Assembly (NCBI GenBank): GCA_018670095.1
Contig: JABHRR010000012.1
Location: forward strand, 1-33,723
Reading direction: 5' to 3'
Source: Candidatus Woesearchaeota archaeon
Lineage (GTDB): Archaea; Nanobdellota; Nanobdellia; Woesearchaeales; GW2011-AR9
DNA: 33,723 nucleotides
Shown here: positions 17,467-23,619 of the stretch, one piece after another
Layout: the number at the start of each line of letters is the position of its first letter
How positions within the stretch are numbered: the first letter of the stretch is position 1
Notes under the pieces: model-generated
The model's database searches: none
Told to the model about the DNA's origin: nothing
What the model saw: only the letters and a program-made list of their open reading frames with translations
Translations under genes and position numbers: made by a program

Positions 17467-17531
17467 GGATTACCAACAAAAGCCTAATTAAAAGGGAATA
17501 CCAAAAATATTCTATTGGAGGTTAATATAAA

Positions 17532-17699
17532 ATGAGTAGTAAAAGTAATGGAGTAATGTTAATATTTTTAGGAGTAGGATCGTTTGTTTTACCATTTTTT
17601 GGTTTGCAATTTAAGATACTAACTTTATTTGGCGGTTTTCAATGGGTTATTTCATTAATCTTAGCTGGGTTAGGTTTATTCCTAATGGTAAGAGAATGA
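17532..17699 (+). CDS. Small two-TM membrane protein (55 aa), not in the supplied ORF track
   Basis: GGAGGT SD at about 17517-17522; MSSKSNGVMLIFLGVGSFVLPFFGLQFKILTLFGGFQWVISLILAGLGLFLMVRE*; ATGA overlap with the next gene. Confidence 0.75.
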   Translation: MSSKSNGVMLIFLGVGSFVLPFFGLQFKILTLFGGFQWVISLILAGLGLFLMVRE

Positions 17700-17935
17700 T
17701 TCTCTTCGGCACAAAAACCAGACACACTAAAGTAAAAGATGAAGTAATACTATCTAACTCGTGTCCAAAATGTCAGGGAAATTTAGAACTGTATGACGTT
17801 AAAGAATGGTTTACACTTTATTTCATACCTATCTTTCCTTTTAACAAAGTTGATTCATGTTACAAATGCGATAAATGTAAACAAGCATACATGAAAGAAA
17901 TTAAGAGTATGTTTGTAGGTTCACAAAAGAATTAA
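17696..17935 (+). CDS. Zinc-ribbon protein
   Basis: SCPKCQGNLELYDVKEWFTLYFIPIFPFNKVDSCYKCDKCKQAYMKE; ATG at 17696 preferred over the upstream start in the ORF track. Confidence 0.8.
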   Translation: MILFGTKTRHTKVKDEVILSNSCPKCQGNLELYDVKEWFTLYFIPIFPFNKVDSCYKCDKCKQAYMKEIKSMFVGSQKN

Positions 17936-17961
17936 AAAGTAAATTCATTTCGGTAATTAAA

Positions 17962-18435
17962 ATGGCAATAATTGGCAAAGATTATAGAAACACTGCATTA
18001 GCAATTTTTAGAAGAGAAGATGGTAAAATATTAATCGCATTAAATCCAAGAACAAATTCTTTAGACAAAACATTTGTTGATAAAAATACCTATAAATTTC
18101 CTCAAGGAGGAATAGATGGAAATGAAGAGCCTTTAGTAGCATTGAAAAGAGAGATGCATGAAGAATTAGGATTAGAATTAGAAGATGATTGGAATATTAA
18201 ACAATTAGAAAAACATATCAGTTATTGGTTTAGAAATGAAAATAAGCCTGACTTTGAGATAAGATTACATGCGTTTTTAATTAATGTGAAAAATTTAGAT
18301 GAAAAATTATTAAAAGTTGATCCTGAAGAAGTTGCAGAAGTAAAATGGGTTGATCCAAAAGAGGTAGACAATTTAGAATTAGGTATTAGACATCATGCAT
18401 ATTTAACTATTTTAAGACAATTTGAATTAATTTAA
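17962..18435 (+). CDS. Nudix hydrolase
   Basis: Nudix box GGIDGNEEPLVALKREMHEELGLE; KFPQGGID context. Confidence 0.92.
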   Translation: MAIIGKDYRNTALAIFRREDGKILIALNPRTNSLDKTFVDKNTYKFPQGGIDGNEEPLVALKREMHEELGLELEDDWNIKQLEKHISYWFRNENKPDFEIRLHAFLINVKNLDEKLLKVDPEEVAEVKWVDPKEVDNLELGIRHHAYLTILRQFELI

Positions 18436-18873
18436 TCATCCAACAATAAACCCTTCTCTTTTAACTTCATCAATTAGATAATGGATTTGTTTATCTTCTA
18501 TGTTATAATTATCTTCTAATTTCTCCAGGAAATCATCTAACTCTTTGATATTCCTATGTACAGTTTCAATAATAAAATTCCAACCATGATTAACTTTATG
18601 TAAACTATTAATACAAGGGTTGATGTTTAAATGGTGTTTTAATTTTTCTTTGTTTTCTCTATTAACTTTTAGAAAAACTAATGCTTTAGTGTGGAATCCA
18701 AGTTTTGAATAATCTAAAATGATAGTACTTTTTTTAATCACATCTTCATTCAATTCTTTTAATAAATCAAACAAAGTAGAAATTGGGATATTGGTGCGTT
18801 TACTTATGCTGGTGAGTTTCTCTCTGGAATTATTTCTCAGCTCTAGGATTAGCTGAATTTTTTTGGAGTTCAT
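18436..18873 (-). CDS. Lrp/AsnC-family transcriptional regulator
   Basis: Close paralog of 22092..22544 (RNNSREKLTSISKRTNIPISTLFDLLKEL...; C-terminal HYLIDEVKREGFIVG). Confidence 0.85.
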   Translation of the reverse strand: MNSKKIQLILELRNNSREKLTSISKRTNIPISTLFDLLKELNEDVIKKSTIILDYSKLGFHTKALVFLKVNRENKEKLKHHLNINPCINSLHKVNHGWNFIIETVHRNIKELDDFLEKLEDNYNIEDKQIHYLIDEVKREGFIVG

Positions 18874-18959
18874 TTACACCTCATTTAGATAGAAAGGGGT
18901 CAAAAGATATATATCTAACCAATATGTTTTTATATTAGTACATACCTTATATACTTGTC

Positions 18960-19922
18960 ATGGCTGAATCAAGAAAAATTGTTAAATCCGGAAATACTAG
19001 TTATATTGTATCTTTACCAATCAATTGGATTAGAAAAAATGAGTTAGAAAGTGGGAATCACGTGGAGATAGAAGAATCTGAATTAGGGGATCTTACCATT
19101 TCAGCAAAAAAAAATATAATTGCTCCAAAAAAGGATATTATAACTATAAAAGTTGATGGCAAGGATGATGAAACTATTAATTTTGAATTTTTAGCAGCTT
19201 ACATTAAAGATCCTGCATCCATTATTTTTGAAGGTGAATCAATTGTTTCAAAAACAAATAAATTATTAGATGAAGTTAGATTTTTTATTGGTCTAGATGT
19301 TGTTGAACAGACCACACAAAATATTGTAGTGAAAAACTTTTTTTCATTAGATAAAGAGACATCACCTTCTTTTTTAGTTAAAAGAATGGATATGGTAAAT
19401 AAAGCAAGTTTTGTGATGGTAAATGCTTTTTTTAAGAAAAGTTTTGCAAATGAAGATTTTTTTGAATTACAAAAACTTAATGAACAAAATAAACGTTTGT
19501 TCATATTAGTAAGAAAAAGTAGTATTAAACTTTTTGAATATCCAAACTTAATGAAAAAAATTCAAACAAACCATTTACAAGTTTCCAAAGAAAAAATATT
19601 TGCTAAATCATTTAGACATATTTCTAGAATGTTACTTTCATTAGGAAATACTTTTCTATTTTTAGATCCTTCAAAACAAGGGATCAATATATTACGTGAA
19701 ATCTTTACAAAAACTGAAAGTGATTATAATAGTCTTATTAATGCCATTAATAATCGTTCTCATGAAGACATTTATTTATTTTTGAGAAGGCATTCAAAAC
19801 AAAAAATTGAAATCAACCATTTTCTTAAAACATTAGAAGATCCTTTGATGATTCAGACAATTAATTCACTATTATCAATATATAATGACTTAGAAGATGC
19901 AGCTAGAGAAGCATTAGTTTAA
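18960..19922 (+). CDS. Archaeal PhoU-like phosphate regulator with N-terminal AbrB/SpoVT domain
   Basis: AESRKIVKSGNTSYIVSLPINWIRKNELESGNHVEIEE followed by an all-helical PhoU-like region. Confidence 0.82.
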   Translation: MAESRKIVKSGNTSYIVSLPINWIRKNELESGNHVEIEESELGDLTISAKKNIIAPKKDIITIKVDGKDDETINFEFLAAYIKDPASIIFEGESIVSKTNKLLDEVRFFIGLDVVEQTTQNIVVKNFFSLDKETSPSFLVKRMDMVNKASFVMVNAFFKKSFANEDFFELQKLNEQNKRLFILVRKSSIKLFEYPNLMKKIQTNHLQVSKEKIFAKSFRHISRMLLSLGNTFLFLDPSKQGINILREIFTKTESDYNSLINAINNRSHEDIYLFLRRHSKQKIEINHFLKTLEDPLMIQTINSLLSIYNDLEDAAREALV

Positions 19923-20947
19923 AGTTCTATAGCTTTTGTTTTTCCAGTATTAATAATTAAAATCTTAGATTTTTTTGGAATCTTATCTTTCATTTGTAAA
20001 AGCATGCCTAATCCTGCAATACCAGAAGGTTCACATTTAATATTTTGTTCTTTAGCAATCTTTATTGCTTGTTCTAAGAACTTTTCTTTTAATAAATGAA
20101 CATTTGATCCATGTCCACAAAAACCAGATAACCGATAACATTTCAGCCATTGTTCATCAAAAAGAGTAAAAGGTCGATGAGGGGCATATAATTTATCGGC
20201 TTTACTTCTAGGATCATTTACTGTTGCACCAATAAAACTACAATTTCTCAATACTTTAACATCACCGCTAAAACGGGGATCATGTGACATTGTTGAAATT
20301 TCTCTTTTATTTATGTTTAAAATATTTTCATAAAGATGACCACTACCAAAAGGAATAAAACAGTAATCTGGAGAATGATTAATTATTTCATAACTTAACC
20401 AATCATAATATCTCATTACTGGATCTAAGCCTTCACTTGAAGTAACATCAATGCCTTTTGTATTTTCAGTTAATTCTAAAATGTCTTTCCAACTTAAAGG
20501 TTTTCTGGATAAATCTGTTGAATAAATTTCACACCCTAATGATTCAAGTAATTTGACCACTTTTTCTTTTAAATCCAAGTCTATTAAACATTTTAAAGGA
20601 GGTAATTTATACTTATTTAATACAGTTTGAATTGCAACAGCAGCAGCCCCAGAAGTTATGATTGATAATTGAGGTAATTTATCTTTAATCTGACCATTCT
20701 TCTTAGCTAACAAAATATCTTTATAGGTTACCACCATCTCCCAAGCCATACGGTCTTTATGTGTTCCGGTTGGATTTTTACTTTCGTCTTTTAACCAAAC
20801 ATTATTAAATCCAGGAACATCAATTTTAATAGTTGGAGTAGCAGGAAACTTCGGATTATCCGGAGGAAATTCTGGTTTTGTAGGGTCGTTTTCTGAAGCC
20901 ACTCGAATAGAATAAAGAATTTTTCTTTCTTTTTCGTTTAGAGCCAT
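19919..20947 (-). CDS. Threonine-synthase-like (fold type II) PLP enzyme, copy A
   Basis: VWLKDESKNPTGTHKDRMAWEM (PLP Lys), SGAAAVAIQ, FIPFGSGHLYENI. Confidence 0.82.
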   Translation of the reverse strand: MALNEKERKILYSIRVASENDPTKPEFPPDNPKFPATPTIKIDVPGFNNVWLKDESKNPTGTHKDRMAWEMVVTYKDILLAKKNGQIKDKLPQLSIITSGAAAVAIQTVLNKYKLPPLKCLIDLDLKEKVVKLLESLGCEIYSTDLSRKPLSWKDILELTENTKGIDVTSSEGLDPVMRYYDWLSYEIINHSPDYCFIPFGSGHLYENILNINKREISTMSHDPRFSGDVKVLRNCSFIGATVNDPRSKADKLYAPHRPFTLFDEQWLKCYRLSGFCGHGSNVHLLKEKFLEQAIKIAKEQNIKCEPSGIAGLGMLLQMKDKIPKKSKILIINTGKTKAIEL

Positions 20948-20965
20948 ATTAATTAATTAAAATAA

Positions 20966-20983
20966 TTAGGTATATAAACCTAA
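20966..20983. promoter_or_regulatory. Palindrome TTAGGT-ATATAA-ACCTAA overlapping the TATA-like element of PLP copy A
   Basis: 6-bp perfect arms around ATATAA, about 20-35 bp upstream of the start codon at 20947. Confidence 0.5.
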
Positions 20984-20995
20984 CGAAAAAATAAA

Positions 20996-22048
20996 TCAAA
21001 GTTTTAAACCATTAATAGCTTTTGTTTTTCCAGTATTTACGATAAGAATTTTACTATTTTTAGGAATTTTATCTTTCATTTGTAAAAGCATACCTAAGCC
21101 TGCAATACCAGAAGGTTCACATTCAATATTTTGTTCTTTAGCAATCTTTATTGCTTGTTCTAAGAACTTTTCTCTTAATAGATGAACGTTTGATTCTGGA
21201 CCACAAAAACCCGCTAAACGATAACATTTAATCCATTGTTCATCAAAAATATTAAAAGGCCGATGAGGAGCGTATAATTTATCGGCTTTACTTTTAGGAT
21301 TATTTACAGTTGCACCAATAAAATTACATTTTCTTAATATTTTAATGTTTCCACTAAAACGTGGGTCATTTGGTGCAGTAGAAACTTCTTTTTTATTTAT
21401 GTTTAAAATGTTTTCATAAAGATGACCACTACCAAAAGGAATAAAACAATAATCTGGAGAATGATTAATTATTTCATAACTTAACCAATCATAATATCTC
21501 ATTACTGGATCTAAACCTTCACTTGAAGTAACATCAATACCTTTGGGGTTTTCAGTTAATTCTAATATATCTTTCCAACTTAAAGGTTTTCGAGATAAAT
21601 CTGTCGAATAAATTTCACAACCTAATGATTCAAGAGATTTAACAATTTCTTCTTTTAAGTCTAAATCAACTAAACATTTTAAGGGAGGCAATCTGTATTG
21701 ATTTAACATTGATTGAATTGCAACTGCAGCCGCTCCAGAAGTTATAATTGAAAGTGCAGGTAATTTTTCATCTATTTGGTCATTCTTTTTTGCTAAAAGA
21801 ATTTCTTTATAAGTTACAACCATTTCCCAGGCCATACGATCTTTATGTGTTCCCGTAGGATTTTTACTTTCATCTTTTAGCCAAACATTATTGAATCCAG
21901 GAACATCAATCTTAATAGTAGGAGTGGCAGGAAATTTAGGATTTTGAGGAGGAAATTCTGGTTTAGTAGGATCATTATGTGTTGGATCTTCATTAGAAGT
22001 CTTTTTAATTAGATAAAGAATCTTTTGTTCATCATCAGTAAGAGTCAT
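20996..22048 (-). CDS. Threonine-synthase-like (fold type II) PLP enzyme, copy B (tandem paralog)
   Basis: Near-identical to copy A over most of its length; same PLP-lysine and phosphate-binding motifs. Confidence 0.82.
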   Translation of the reverse strand: MTLTDDEQKILYLIKKTSNEDPTHNDPTKPEFPPQNPKFPATPTIKIDVPGFNNVWLKDESKNPTGTHKDRMAWEMVVTYKEILLAKKNDQIDEKLPALSIITSGAAAVAIQSMLNQYRLPPLKCLVDLDLKEEIVKSLESLGCEIYSTDLSRKPLSWKDILELTENPKGIDVTSSEGLDPVMRYYDWLSYEIINHSPDYCFIPFGSGHLYENILNINKKEVSTAPNDPRFSGNIKILRKCNFIGATVNNPKSKADKLYAPHRPFNIFDEQWIKCYRLAGFCGPESNVHLLREKFLEQAIKIAKEQNIECEPSGIAGLGMLLQMKDKIPKNSKILIVNTGKTKAINGLKL

Positions 22049-22067
22049 TTTTAAACAAAAATGACTC
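22042..22067. promoter_or_regulatory. 26-bp inverted repeat GAGTCATTTTT-AAAC-AAAAATGACTC spanning the start codon of PLP copy B
   Basis: 11-bp perfect arms; start codon 22046-22048 lies within one arm; TATA-like AAATTTATAAATTT just upstream on the minus strand. Confidence 0.65.
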
Positions 22068-22091
22068 CAAATTTATAAATTTAACTCAAAA

Positions 22092-22544
22092 TCATCCAAC
22101 AACAAACCCTTCTCTCTTGACTTCATCGATTAGATAATGAATTTGTTGATTCTCAATCATAAACTTTTCATGTAATTTTTCCAAAAAACTATCTAACTCT
22201 TTGATATTCTTATGAACTGTTTCGATTAAAAAACTCCAACTATTATTGATCTTGAAAATAGTATTTACATTTGGATTTAAGTTAAGATGGTTTCTTAATT
22301 TTTCTTTATCTTCATTGTTGACTTTTAAAAATACTTTTGCTCGAGTATGGAAACCTAGTTTAGAGAAATCCAAAAGAACAGTACTTTTAGTAACCAAACC
22401 ACCTTGCAGCTCTTTCAGCAGATCAAATAGAGTAGAGATGGGAATATTTGTCTTCTTACTAATAGTAGTAAGTTTCTCCCGAGAGTTCTCTCTCAGATGT
22501 GTTAAAAGCTGTAGGGTTTTCGGATTCATTTGAGTATTTACCAC
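22092..22544 (-). CDS. Lrp/AsnC-family transcriptional regulator
   Basis: HTH RENSREKLTTISKKTNIPISTLFDLLKEL; paralog of 18436..18873; alternate start Met6 at 22529. Confidence 0.85.
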   Translation of the reverse strand: MVNTQMNPKTLQLLTHLRENSREKLTTISKKTNIPISTLFDLLKELQGGLVTKSTVLLDFSKLGFHTRAKVFLKVNNEDKEKLRNHLNLNPNVNTIFKINNSWSFLIETVHKNIKELDSFLEKLHEKFMIENQQIHYLIDEVKREGFVVG

Positions 22545-22628
22545 CCCTCAGTGATATTTTAAAACAGAAAGACTTATATAAATGTATGGCGTTATAACCC
22601 TTACTAATATACTAAAAACACCCCTAAA

Positions 22629-23615
22629 ATGGCAGAAAAGGAAAAAAATAAAGAAGTTATGTTCACTAAACCATTAAAATTAAGCTTAAAAGAAAGGAAA
22701 ATTCTTTATTTATTAAGATTGAACTGTAGAATGCCAGTTTCTGAGATAGCAAAAAAGATTGGTAGTAGTAGAGAATTAACCCAATATACTCTAAAAAAAT
22801 TAATTGAAAAAAAAATAATTGGCAGATTTTTTGCTTTAGTAGATTATAACAGGTTAGGATATGAAAGATATTATTTACTGATTAAGTTTAAAAATAATGT
22901 TTCAAATAAAAGTGATGAATTTATTAAATCAATTAAAAAAATAGACGGCGTTAGAAGAATATATCACTTTTTTCGTAGTTTTGATATTTTAATAGAAATT
23001 GCTTGTCCAAATATTAATGAGGTTGATAAAATATTTTTTGAAATAAAAAATTTAACAAAAGACATATTAACAAAATATTATTCATTAAGAATATTAAAAA
23101 AAGTATATTGCCCTACGAAATTTTTATTGTCTGATTCTGAAATAAAAACATTAAATGTTAATTCAGAAATCATAAAAAGAATAAAAGACGAACAATATGT
23201 TATTTCTGAAGGAGAAAAAGTAATATTAAACGAATTACATGACTATCCTAGAATAAGCATCACAGAATTAAGTAAAAAATCAAAATTTTCTTATAATAAA
23301 ACCAAAAGTTTAGTTGAAAGTCTAATTAAAAATAAAATCATTCTTGGTATTATGACTTCATTCAATTTTAGTTTAAAAAGATTTGAGGGATTGAATTCTT
23401 TTGAAGTTTTTTTAAGATTTAATGAAGATGAGAAACATTCAAGAAAATCATTTGAAGAATTTTTAGAAAGACACAGGTATGTTTCTTCCTATATTAGATT
23501 CACTGCCAGTGTTTATGATTATCTGGTTTGGATATATGCACCCCACATCAATGATTTAAATGACATGTTAAGTAAAATAAGTGGTGCTTTCCCAGACAAT
23601 TTAGAAATATTTTAA
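22629..23615 (+). CDS. Double Lrp-like regulator (two wHTH-Lrp modules in tandem)
   Basis: First module LSLKERKILYLLRLNCRMPVSEIAKKIGSSRELTQYTLKKLIEKKIIGRFFALVDYNRLGYERYYLLIKF; second module VILNELHDYPRISITELSKKSKFSYNKTKSLVESLIKNKIILGIMTSF. Confidence 0.82.
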   Translation: MAEKEKNKEVMFTKPLKLSLKERKILYLLRLNCRMPVSEIAKKIGSSRELTQYTLKKLIEKKIIGRFFALVDYNRLGYERYYLLIKFKNNVSNKSDEFIKSIKKIDGVRRIYHFFRSFDILIEIACPNINEVDKIFFEIKNLTKDILTKYYSLRILKKVYCPTKFLLSDSEIKTLNVNSEIIKRIKDEQYVISEGEKVILNELHDYPRISITELSKKSKFSYNKTKSLVESLIKNKIILGIMTSFNFSLKRFEGLNSFEVFLRFNEDEKHSRKSFEEFLERHRYVSSYIRFTASVYDYLVWIYAPHINDLNDMLSKISGAFPDNLEIF

Positions 23616-23619
23616 GATT

